Assembly: GCA_030549495.1 (NCBI GenBank)
Contig: JAUIRK010000570.1
Span: forward strand, 482,501 to 546,500
Origin: Nectonema munidae
Lineage: Eukaryota; Nematomorpha; Nectonematoida; Nectonematidae
Direction of reading: 5' to 3'
Length of the DNA: 64,000 bases
Shown here: piece by piece, positions 55,421 through 64,000 of the stretch
Layout: each line of letters opens with the position of its first letter
Position numbering within the stretch: position 1 is the stretch's first letter
Notes under the pieces: model-generated
Told to the model about the DNA's origin: nothing
The model's input: only the letters and a program-made list of their open reading frames with translations
Database searches by the model: none
Made by a program: the position numbers and the translations under genes

Positions 55421-58324
55421 TATATAGACTCCCTCCTAGCGACCAGCCCTCTAAAACGACCAGACCACTATTAAGACCAATTCCTTGTAGCCCCATTTTT
55501 TGTGTATATTCCTACATAATAAAGACTCTCTCCAAAACGACCAGTTCTCTATTCAGAATTACAACCATTGAATCATGTCCCAACTCTAGTTTTACTCTCT
55601 CTACTACGACCATTTGTTGTTTTTTCATCAACGATTAACGTTTTTTTGCAAGTGTTGTCAACTTTGATTGTCAACATTTAAAGATAGTGTTATGGAAACT
55701 ACAGAGAGAGAGAGAGAGAAACGTCTTTACATCACGAAAAGAATTTTAAAAAATTTTAATTGCTGTATTTATTTGTACAACGGGCCATCTTAATTTTTAT
55801 AACAAAGCGTATCAAACTTGATACATATTTTACACATGTTGGTGCGACACAGAGATAGCGTTTTGAAAAACTCAATTAATCAAACTCAAATTTTTATTCT
55901 ATTAAATGAAAGCGTCTGTAAATTTTATTCACCACGTTACCCTCAATCCAATTCATTTTTTTCCCATTGACTTTACTTGATCACTTTGATATTAGAGCTT
56001 TTTGGTGAAGTAATCATTATTATCTTAAAATAAAAATGCTTATATCTTTTGGAACATTCTTGATTTTGAACCCATTATTGTTTGAATTAAGCAGACATTA
56101 CTTTACAAAACGAAGACAAAACATAATTGCATTCAAAGAGAACAGACGATTTTCAATTTTTGAAAGTCATCATATGTTGACTATGGTCAATAATGCGTTC
56201 AATTATTGATTTTCAAAGTAAGACTATGAGAATTTAGGTTAATTTACTATACTTTTCAATAAAGTTTTAATTTCTGTCATAATTTTTCTCTGTAAATTCA
56301 ATTGTTCAAAAATTTATCTTAAATTATCTTAAGTAATTTTATGTCTATATTTTTAGTAAAATTCAATTTTTCGGTCTCTTTGTTACTGAAAGTTGTGTTT
56401 TAAAGTTTTGGTTTTCATGTGTTTTGACATAGGAACTCTTTTTTTCTTTCCTCTGTATTAATCAAAAATTTCCAAAAGGCCTTCTACCAAAGTGTCCGAT
56501 TCTAAACCTCCCATTATTGTAACTTTTTGAGTATTTGTATAAAGGTAAAGGTATATTCATTTTAAGTTTTGGTTTCAAGGAATTTTGGTAGAGAACGTTT
56601 TGAAGATTGACCATTTTTATTAAAATACAAAATACTAGCTTTATTTTTGTATATCTAAAATTCCAAAGTGTGAAAACTTAATTTCACACTTTAAAACTTT
56701 AACTACCTTTTTGTTTAAGTTTAAGATAAAAACTTCATGTCTCTTCGCAAAGAATTGAAAATTTCTGAAAAAATAAAAGTGATAAAAAGTTATGACGAAA
56801 ATAAAGCAAGTCAACGCGAGTTAGCAAAAGAATTTGGTGTAGGCAAAACACAAATAGCCAACATACTCAAACGTAAAGAGGAGTATTTAAAAGCGTATGA
56901 AGATGACTTACCTGTCTCTCGAAAAAGACTGTGCTCAGGGATTGAAAGTGAAGAGCTCGAAAAAACCATTTGGACATGGTATCAAAAAGCTAGAGTAATG
57001 CTAATACCGGTCTCTGGAGCAATGATTCAAGAAAAAGCTCTCTTAGTAGCTTCAAAACTTAACTTGCCAAACTTCAAAGCATCTGATGGTTGGCTCACAA
57101 GATTTAAAGCCAGGCACAATATTGTTAACCGCACTATAAGCGGAGAGAAGGGCGTTGTCGATAACCTGAGTATCGAATCTTTTAAAAGTAAGTTGTTGGA
57201 AGTTATTCCTAAATATGAACCTGAAAATATTTACAACGAAACCGGTCTTGGTTTTAGAGCGTTGCCTGACAAAACCCTTGGTATAAAGGGCAAAAGTTAC
57301 ACAGGCTTGAAAAAATGCAAAGAAAGACTGACCGTCTCTCTATGTGTGAATCAAATCGGTAATTTTGAAAAAACAGTTGTTATTGGAAAGACCCAAAGCC
57401 CAAGATGTTTTAAATATATTAAAGTGGATGAACTACCTGTCACCTACTATAATAATCGTAAAGCGTGGATGACCTCATGTATATTTACTGATTGGACAAA
57501 GTGTATCAATAAACGCATGAAAGCGCAAAAAAGAAAAGTTTTATTGATTCTTGACAACTGCCCATCACATCCTCATCTAGAACTTAGCAATGTTAAACTG
57601 CTTTTTTTGCCTCCTAATACATCTTCTGTTTTACAGCCCCTCGACCAAGACATTATTAAAACCTTTAAAAGCTTTTACAAAAGTAAACTTTTACGTCATG
57701 TCATAAGTCTCATAAATGATGAAATTACTCCCTTGAAATTATCAAAAAGTGTAAGTGTTTTAGATGCCTGCTATTGGATAGCTTCTTCTGTTAAAGAAAT
57801 CAAGACGACAACAGTAGAGAAATGCTTCAATCGATGCATGCAGACAAGAGACAATGATTTTTCTTTTTCAGAAGAGGTTGGCGAAACCGTTTGTGATGAA
57901 CTTTTAAAAGTTGTTGCACCCCAATTACCAGATCCAATCTTCACTACTGAAGAATATATTAGACAAGATGATGACCTGCCTGAAATCGAAACTTTTTCAA
58001 AAAAATTGGGAGAAAAGGTTTTGGGAGAAAAACCCTCTCCTCTTCACCCTATCTAAATAAAAAAAAATATTTTAAAAAAAAAAACCCATAAAATCCCTAG
58101 AAGACATTGAGAAAATAATAGAAGCTATTCAAGCAAAAATTATTGAAAGCCAAAGAACAAGACAGACATTAATAACAAATTTTTTCAATTAATAAAGTAG
58201 ATTTACACTTTAAATCTTTTCAGTAGTGTACTTACAAACTTTCAATCACTCTCTCTAATAAGGGCATCTCTATATTAAGACCACTTTTTATCATGAAGGT
58301 GGTCGCTTTACTGAGAGTCTACTG
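55421..58324 (+). mobile_element. Tigger/pogo-type DNA transposon
   Basis: The right terminus, read inward, is CAGTAGACTCTCAGTAAAGC with GACCACC, followed outside by TA. The left end carries the matching but decayed TATAGACTCCCTCCTAGCGACCA. CGACCA boxes recur several times in the first 200 bp, and ATTAAGACCA occurs near both ends. TA target and CAG-starting ends fit the pogo/Tigger group of Tc1/mariner. Length is about 2.9 kb, with one long intact transposase frame. Confidence 0.75.
56737..58056 (+). CDS. Tigger/pogo transposase lacking the first catalytic Asp
   Basis: The 439-residue uninterrupted frame has the family architecture. It starts with a CENP-B/Psq-type helix-turn-helix (about 8-50, KISEKIKVIKSYDENKASQR, with RELAKEFGVGKTQI). 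The second HTH (Tc5/CENPB type, about 70-135) carries KASDGWLTRFKARHNI. The DDE_1 core follows, with LLILDNCPSHP (Asp273) and VLQPLDQDIIKTFK (Asp303), a DD29D spacing typical of Tigger. The first catalytic block normally reads N-x-DETGL; here it is IYNETGLGFR, two residues short, so the Asp is missing and Glu168 stands directly after Asn. Strand transfer should be lost, yet the frame has no stop. It is either a very recent casualty or a gene kept for DNA binding. Confidence 0.9.
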   Translation: MSLRKELKISEKIKVIKSYDENKASQRELAKEFGVGKTQIANILKRKEEYLKAYEDDLPVSRKRLCSGIESEELEKTIWTWYQKARVMLIPVSGAMIQEKALLVASKLNLPNFKASDGWLTRFKARHNIVNRTISGEKGVVDNLSIESFKSKLLEVIPKYEPENIYNETGLGFRALPDKTLGIKGKSYTGLKKCKERLTVSLCVNQIGNFEKTVVIGKTQSPRCFKYIKVDELPVTYYNNRKAWMTSCIFTDWTKCINKRMKAQKRKVLLILDNCPSHPHLELSNVKLLFLPPNTSSVLQPLDQDIIKTFKSFYKSKLLRHVISLINDEITPLKLSKSVSVLDACYWIASSVKEIKTTTVEKCFNRCMQTRDNDFSFSEEVGETVCDELLKVVAPQLPDPIFTTEEYIRQDDDLPEIETFSKKLGEKVLGEKPSPLHPI

Positions 58325-59536
58325 TATATGTTTCATTCTAATTTGAGTCAAGTGCTAAAAATCTTTATAAAATTGCTCAAACATACTCTGTGTATTCAGA
58401 AAGTTTCCTATATTATTTTTTGGTTTAATTTAAATTAATTTTTTTTTGTACCTTTTTGTTTTCATTTTTGATTTCGTCGTTTCAATATTAACCAAAGGCT
58501 AAAGTGTACTACATAATTTTAAGAATAATTAAGCAATTAATTTCATAATGATTTGTGTTTATTCAATGTGTGTCTGTGGAAGAAAATTTAAAGAAGCCAA
58601 GAGAGGGGGTCGAAAGGCAATTTTGAAAAAAGTTTAGGAAGCATTAATGTAATAGATTAAAATTATTATAAAAAGCTCAGGTATGAAAATTTATAGCAAA
58701 TCAAAATAAGCAAAAAATTTAAAATGAGGGTTTTTAAAGTTTTATTCAAACATGCGCTGTTTTTTAGAGAACAATCAGAAGAAAATGTACTTTTATTGGA
58801 AGATCCTTTGATTTTGGGGAGAAGGTCCACTTTAAAAAATATATATAATATATGTATAAATTCTTTTGTGCTAGATCACGTGTTTCCAGTCTAGGTGATA
58901 TCGTCCCTCCCACACATCCACCAATGAGCAATTCAACTATCGGATAGGCAATGACCGAATATGAACTAATAAACAAAAATTTAGTAGGCTATAAAGGATT
59001 TCTGTAATTAGCCATAAATAATACTTGGTATAATTCGTTTTTTAACAATTTATTTAGCGGTATAAGTAGATAATAATAATAATCTATAGTAAAATAAAAA
59101 ACCCTACAATGCAATCAATATAAGAACATTTTAAACAAATCAAAATGAATACTCACGTGTATGCGTTCGAGATTTTTTCTGTAAAAAAGTGGACTACAAG
59201 GCCAAAAAAGTTACCTTTTTGGCTAAGTGTATGTACGGAATACGGATAAGTATGTAGCTACATTTTTTCTTAAAAATTGCATTTTCAAGGTTTTAAGCAA
59301 AACAAATTTATCTTACTCATGTTTGCAGTAACAATTTTTAAAAATTAAATAGACAATATTTTCTATCTTAAAGATAAATTCGATAAAAGGCCAATAAATT
59401 ACACTAGAAAAAATATATTTCATAATCTCTTTTTTATCGGTATTTTAAGGAGAAAAGAAAGTTAAATAATACATTTAATTAAAATTTATATAAATTATAT
59501 ATATGTATAATATATTCTGATTGAAGCAAATTTTTC
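58325..59536. other. AT-rich stretch without a recognised gene
   Basis: A minus-strand 70-codon frame (58764-58976) contains VIAYPIVELLIGGCVGGTIS, a possible hydrophobic segment, in a GC-richer block at 58870-58950. I cannot assign it. Confidence 0.3.
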
Positions 59537-59698
59537 TTAACTAGCACTTTCAAATATCTTTGCATATTTCTTTCTTTCTTGCGCCTCTCTTTTTATCCTC
59601 TTCTGCCTCAATGTATGCAGTTCGTCCTCTGTTACTCTTCTCACCTTTTTTTCTTTTTTACGCTTCCTCTTCTTCTTCTTCTTTGATTTCTTATGCTT
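59537..59698 (-). CDS. Terminal exon of a lysine-rich nuclear-type protein (partial)
   Basis: On the minus strand a clear 3' splice site (TTTATCTTTTAG) is followed by a 53-codon open frame to a TAA stop. It opens KHKKSKKKKKRKRKKEKK and continues TEDELHTLRQKRIKREAQER to the end KIFESAS. A Lys-rich stretch followed by a charged helix with the E-L-x-x-LR-x-x-R-x-KRE-x-x-ER pattern resembles C-terminal ends of splicing or nucleolar factors such as LENG1-like proteins. That identity is only a suggestion. A GTGAGA donor-like site inside the Lys-rich stretch could allow alternative splicing. Upstream exons would lie at higher coordinates and were not found. Confidence 0.5.
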   Translation of the reverse strand, partial: KHKKSKKKKKRKRKKEKKVRRVTEDELHTLRQKRIKREAQERKKYAKIFESAS

Positions 59699-59699
59699 C

Positions 59700-60763
59700 T
59701 AAAAGATAAAATGATATGAATGCAAAAGATTAAATTGTTATCCCAAATTTTGACAAAGTTGCTTACATTTTTTACTTACAAGACGCTATTGTATAATTTT
59801 ATTGATGTATTTTTCACAATTCATATGTTCGATTACATTGCAAGAGAACACTTAAAAAACCATCAAAAGTGGTGTTGTGAACGGCTGGTCGCTGAATGAT
59901 GGACGAATAAGCTAAGGTATGATTGCTTGAGATAAATTTAAACTCATCGTAATAGACTTAAAGCATCGTTGACTGTATATAAATTGGCCTATTTAAAATT
60001 TTTTGAAGAAGTGGAAAGAGCCATTTTTTCAAAATGATTGAAAAAATTGGGCATCTAAAAAATTTATGAACAAACTACATAAATTGGTTACTTTTTGTAA
60101 AGAAAGGGCCAAGGTCCAATCTCACATACGCTACTGTAGTTGTTGATTCTTGAAAAAGCTAACGGCATATTTGTGAAAATTTGAAAGTAAATTATAAATA
60201 CAACCTTTTTTTCCATCATTGTAGCAACTAATTGGGATCCGATCATTTGATGGTAAACAGGTTAAAAATGGGCGAATAAGATGATATGTTTCATGTTTTT
60301 TAGAATTAATCCATAGATAATTTGCTGTTCCTTATATTTTAATGTGTTTAGAGTAATTAGGAAAATATCTTGGTACAAGGAAAACATCAATGATGCAAAT
60401 TTTAACTTTTTTCATCGCATTGTAGTATCTGCCAGAATATGTTCATTCAGTTGGGGCTCCCCTCAACTCTGTTAAACATAACTAATAGATTTCATTACTT
60501 TTAAGCGGTTTTTTCTTCCCTGTCCACTTTCATGAGTTTGAAATGATGTCATGTTTTTTAATACAAACCATACAGTTAATAAAGAGTAGAGAAAAATTTT
60601 TATTCTTAAAGCAAATCTGAAAAATAGGTGCGCGTTTAGCCGAACAAAAAATGTAGCCGCCTTGAGAGGACGCATACGCCTTCTTGATTACAAAAAAGGG
60701 ATATAAAGATGTGGTTGGTTAGGTACTTGGAGTAAAATAAAAATGTTATACATAATATAACTA
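59700..60763. other. No recognised gene; expected intron of the lysine-rich gene
   Basis: AT-rich with chance frames only. A GC-richer patch near 60620-60680 shows no motif. Confidence 0.3.
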
Positions 60764-61360
60764 GACATATGGCCTAGTGGTAGAAGCGTGGGGTCTTGAC
60801 CCGGAAGATGTTCATTAGAGTGACAAATCAAAACAGTGACATAATTTGTCACTCTTAAAATAGAGATTAAAAGAGTGACAAATCAAAAGAGTGGCATGAT
60901 AAAATATATTAAAGACTATTCAAGAAATGACAATTAAAAAATGGGATATTGTTTGTGTCATGTGATCACATTCAAATGATAGTTTATGCTTTCATATTTC
61001 TATGTTGTCTCTGCTTATTTTTTGTTATTCAAATGTAAAAGGCCATTGCTCTACTTTTTCTAATTTAAATAATATTTAATTTTTTTCTTGTTTATAAGTG
61101 CTATATTTTATATATTTTTCTAGGTTATATTTTTTGTTTTGTAATCCGTAAAAAAAATTAATAAGCAACAACAATATAATAATACTTTAGTCACTTTTTT
61201 GTTATGTCACTCTTTTGAATTTTTTTATATTTTGTCATGTCACTCTTTTGATAATAACACCTTGATCCAGATGGTCTGGTTTCGAATTCGGAACGTGACT
61301 ATCTTTACCATCTGTCCAGATATGGAAGATTATTCTTCCCAATGGATGCGATACCGACAA
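60764..61360 (+). mobile_element. tRNA-derived SINE split by a fold-back element
   Basis: The left part (60764-60816) has a good A box, TGGCCTAGTGGTAG. The right part (about 61257-61360) has a B-box-like GGTTTCGAATTC and the family tail ACCATCTGTCCAGATATGG ... GGATGCGATACC, followed by CTAAAAAAATAATATAATAA. The tail is the same as at window position 50-112. The SINE head and body are separated by about 440 bp of inserted repeat, so this copy cannot have a normal A-B box spacing. Confidence 0.65.
60817..61252. mobile_element. Fold-back element with AAAAGAGTGACA repeats
   Basis: The left side has AGAGTGACAAATCAAAACAG, TTTGTCACTC and AAGAGTGACAAATCAAAAGAG. The right side carries the motif in inverse twice (TTATGTCACTCTTTTGAA and TCATGTCACTCTTTTGAT). 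The middle is unique AT-rich DNA with no frame. Clusters of short subterminal motifs in opposing orientation suggest a MITE. No clean target duplication was found. Confidence 0.6.
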
Positions 61361-61365
61361 CTAAA

Positions 61366-62375
61366 AAAATAATATAATAACTACGCACCATTCTCACACA
61401 TCATATAACACGCTCCAAAATCTATTAATGCAATTTAAATATCCATTTCTTAACTTCATTAAATCTATGTTGTAGAAAAATTCTAAGTTTAAAAATATTC
61501 GATTCTATTGGACTCCTCGCTCTATATGCAGTTACTGCTAAAAATTATGTTGAGGAATACTTAGAGAAGCAGTCATGGTATTTAGATTAAGTAGCAAGCT
61601 TTCAAGTTTAGACCATCTATCAGCTTGATCTCCAACTACAATCACTACACAAACAGTAAGCTTCAGTCAAACGTGGTATCTGCAATTGTCTTCTTTAATA
61701 AATCACTTGTGCGCTTCGATTCAACAAGATTTTGGGTTAGATTCAGCCTTCCTTGGTCATAGTTCGGCACAAGGGTTGCAATTATGCCTTGTCTATAAAA
61801 AAACACCCCAGGGGGCTCTTTACCTTTGTTTAATTGGCGGTACATATTTTATTCCAGAAAAAAGCAGACATTTAAAACTACATTAAAATGAAGAAAGCGT
61901 CTGTGTTATTTAAAGATAATGGCGGGATCAAACATGTTAAGTAGCAATTCGTCCATTTCTCTTTGTTTCATGTGTTTAAAGATTAGATGCCTCAAGTTTC
62001 CAATGCGGGCATTGTTATCAAAAGAGAATTTTCCCATGTTTTAGTAGGGAAATCGGAGAGTGTCCCATATCAAGCATTCCATTGTAGATTCAATGAAACA
62101 TGTGATTTCTCTTAACAGTCTTTTGAACAAACCATACATTCAAAAATAGGCCTATATAGTCAATTATTAGTTTTTATAGTCAATAGTACAAATATAAATT
62201 CTCATTTCATAAATTAAAGTTTGATTGGATGAATAAACATTTTGATTGCAAACAAGTTTATTAGAAAAATTACATTCAAAAATTTATTTAAGCTGAAAAA
62301 TTCCAACTTATCCTTGCTGATTAATACAATGTAAAAACATATTTTCTAAATATTTCTATGTAGTAAAAATATTGA
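61366..62375. other. No recognised gene; one unexplained frame
   Basis: A minus-strand 60-codon frame at 61663-61845 (KEPPGVFFYRQGIIATLVPN, then DQGRLNLTQNLVESKRTSDL) lies in a GC-richer patch and overlaps a plus-strand frame. Neither is recognised; a decayed element is possible. Confidence 0.3.
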
Positions 62376-62435
62376 TGTATTGTTCTTGCTTCCATATTCA
62401 CCTGATATGAATCCAGTTGAAAACCTGCTTTTTGT
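62376..62435 (+). pseudogene. Tc1/mariner-like DDE scrap
   Basis: The frame reads LFLLPYSPDMNPVENLLFV and a stop. LP-x-YSPD-x-NP-x-EN is the hallmark around the last catalytic Asp of Tc1/mariner (DDE_3) transposases. Nothing before or after continues it convincingly. Confidence 0.55.
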
Positions 62436-62767
62436 ATAAAATCAAGAATAGCAATTTTTTTAAAATACATTTTTGAGTGTCTGTAACAGTTTTGTTTCTG
62501 GTAGTAGTACTCTTCATGATTTTATAGTTGTATGTGGGAAAAATTAATTCAGCAAGTAATCGGCAAGAATAAGTTGGAATTACTTTCGAGCTTGAATAAA
62601 TTTTTGGTGAATATAATTTTTCCATATTTTGTAATATTTTACCAATAAATCTGTTGGCAACCGAATATTCTATTTATACAATCGAAATTTTTATTTATTC
62701 AATTGACTTTAATGCAATCATCACAATGGTTTCGGAACAGCTCTACAATTACACATAGCAATTACCT

Positions 62768-62839
62768 TTAAAGACGGGATTCTTTCAGGCAATTGAGAAG
62801 TATAATTCGCAGTGTGCTTGCACTCACTTTGGCTTTCAT
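62768..62839 (-). pseudogene. Possible Tc1-type helix-turn-helix scrap
   Basis: The minus-strand frame MKAKVSASTLRIILLNCLKE recalls the VS-x-STVRR-x-L HTH block of Tc1-like transposases. It is short, and in opposite orientation to the nearby DDE scrap. Confidence 0.3.
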
Positions 62840-62841
62840 TG

Positions 62842-63604
62842 CTGCTAGGCTTTTTATCTAGCCTTCAAGAAAATTAAATACAAGTTGTAACTAAGAAATA
62901 TCTTGTAACTGATTTACGAGCGAAAAAAGTAGAAGTTGAAATTTAATTTCATTGAAAGTAAGCGTTAGTCTACGTTGCCTTTGAGAAGATTGCTTTAAAA
63001 TCGCTTAAATAAATATCTCCAACCTGTATCCTATTTGATTCATCTCGAACCTGTATACTACAATGGTTTCTATTCCATGTACAAATGACTAGGGAGACAA
63101 TGTTCAACATTCAGTTCATATTTTGCTAGATGTAAGATTTGATATACTTCATTCGGGGAGACGATGTTACACAAGTTATTACCTATATTTTTGCAATTTT
63201 TTCACGATATTAGATAATATATTTGTCAAATAATCAAAATAAAATTCTGTAATCAAAGAATCGAAAAATATTCTTTAAAAAATCAAAAAATATGAAACTT
63301 TCTGTTCATATTTTGCTACCTCATACGATGTTACAAAAGTTATTATTTATATTTTGCAATTTGCACGATTTAAAATAATATATTGTCAAATAATCAAAAT
63401 ATCGTTAGCTCCCGTTACTTTTAGTTTCGTATATGCATAATTTGGTAAAAATTATTAGAGACTAGGTTTATCTTTCTATTCTAAAAATAAGGGGAGCCAA
63501 CAAAGAATAAATATATTTTGATTTAAACATTTTCCCACAACTGCACAGATTTTATGAAGTCAAATTACCTTGTTTGTAATTCTGATTGCATCAACCTTCT
63601 AGCT
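62842..63604. other. AT-rich stretch with a local duplication
   Basis: No gene was recognised; it contains the direct repeat listed next. Confidence 0.4.
63112..63410. repeat. Local direct duplication, two units about 185 bp apart
   Basis: TTCATATTTTGCTA, ACGATGTTACA, AAGTTATTA, TATTTTGCAATTT and GTCAAATAATCAAAAT occur in the same order from about 63116 and again from about 63304. The second unit is shorter by a small deletion. Confidence 0.6.
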
Positions 63605-64000
63605 CAGTGGTTTTCAATCTGGAATCCGCGATGCCGCGAAGAAGTTCCATGGGGATCGAGAAGGGGACACTGAGTGAATCGTTTTACGCAAAATATTTCC
63701 TCCATTTTGGGTCATTTTCCATTTTTGCCAATAAATCACAATTAAAAAGAACAAATAAGTTAGTCTTTGAATTGAGTACTATTTTTTTCTTTTATTGCTT
63801 TTTAGGCCTAATTTGTAAATGTGCATTTTTCTTAGTGGCTAAAAAATGAAATAGGACGACTCACACTTGAAATTTCGTTTTACTGCATTAAAAGCTGGTA
63901 GTGAAGAGAAACATAAGTGTTTTTTGTGTTCTGAAGTGTTAGCATCCACTTTTCTAAAGCCCGTCAAGCGAAGCTTGCGCTGGTAGTGAGGCACTCGAGT
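63605..64000 (+). mobile_element. hAT element, left end and BED-finger start, running off the window
   Basis: CAGTGGTTTTCAATCTGGAA at 63605 is a hAT-type terminus. From about 63870 the plus strand reads KFRFTALKAGSEEKHKCFLC and SEVLASTFLKPVKRSLRW before a stop at about 63987. This is the start of the BED-type zinc finger (C-x2-C then LKP-x-K-x-x-x-L) found in SCAND3/ZBED5-like hAT transposases. The early stop shows decay. Confidence 0.55.

Noticed and set aside
60764-60816. A box TGGCCTAGTGGTAG considered as the start of a true tRNA gene
   Set aside because: The B box is 440 bp away across an insertion, and the 3' part is a SINE tail shared with the window start.

Overview
The window is a stretch of AT-rich animal (metazoan) nuclear DNA. 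It holds five recognisable host genes, four of them essential housekeeping genes, spread through a dense and nested set of DNA transposons. GT-AG introns, AATAAA signals, a 7-kb stack of nested transposons, tRNA-derived SINEs and the gene set (SKP1, GET3, HYPK, CASP, LSM1) all point to an animal. The very low GC content and the mix of hAT, Tigger/pogo, TTAA-type and RNase H-bearing LINE elements would suit an arthropod such as a copepod, but the species cannot be fixed from the sequence alone and that part is a guess.

Host genes. SKP1 (minus, 10654-11136) is a single uninterrupted frame. GET3/TRC40 (plus, 23219-26695) has two exons. HYPK (minus, 27457-31145) has three short exons, each too small to stand out as an open frame; they were found by reading across splice sites. 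CASP, the CUX1-type golgin (minus, 34384-36216), is a complete 610-residue single coding exon. LSM1 (plus, 48390-54319) has four exons, including a 58-nt intron. A fifth gene-like piece is a lysine-rich terminal exon on the minus strand (59537-59698). GET3 and HYPK converge. HYPK intron 1 and the LSM1 introns are full of transposon remains.

Layout. 1-10 kb: a SINE whose tail was hit by a 3.4-kb TTAA element with two ~150-bp tandem arrays; a GC-richer degenerate hAT; a small hAT MITE; a diverged TTAA element. 10-12 kb: SKP1. 12.1-19.5 kb: a three-level nest, in which a hAT-like element (TSD TATTGTAT) contains a BED-finger hAT, which contains a 4.2-kb TTAA element. 19.5-34 kb: GET3, HYPK, another hAT-like copy and an inverted TTAA element. 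34-42 kb: CASP, then hAT MITEs and a further hAT-like copy with its own nested MITE. 42-47.5 kb: a 5'-truncated LINE and a 2.4-kb hAT lying next to remains of a LINE ORF1. 48-54 kb: LSM1. 55.4-58.3 kb: a Tigger/pogo element with a full-length transposase that lacks its first catalytic aspartate. 58-64 kb: the lysine-rich exon, a second SINE split by a fold-back element, mariner-like scraps and the start of another hAT.

The host genes do not form a shared pathway, although GET3 and HYPK both act on new polypeptides. The most notable structures are the datable transposon nest, the satellite-bearing TTAA family, and a hAT-like family that carries a tRNA-like pol III promoter in all three copies.
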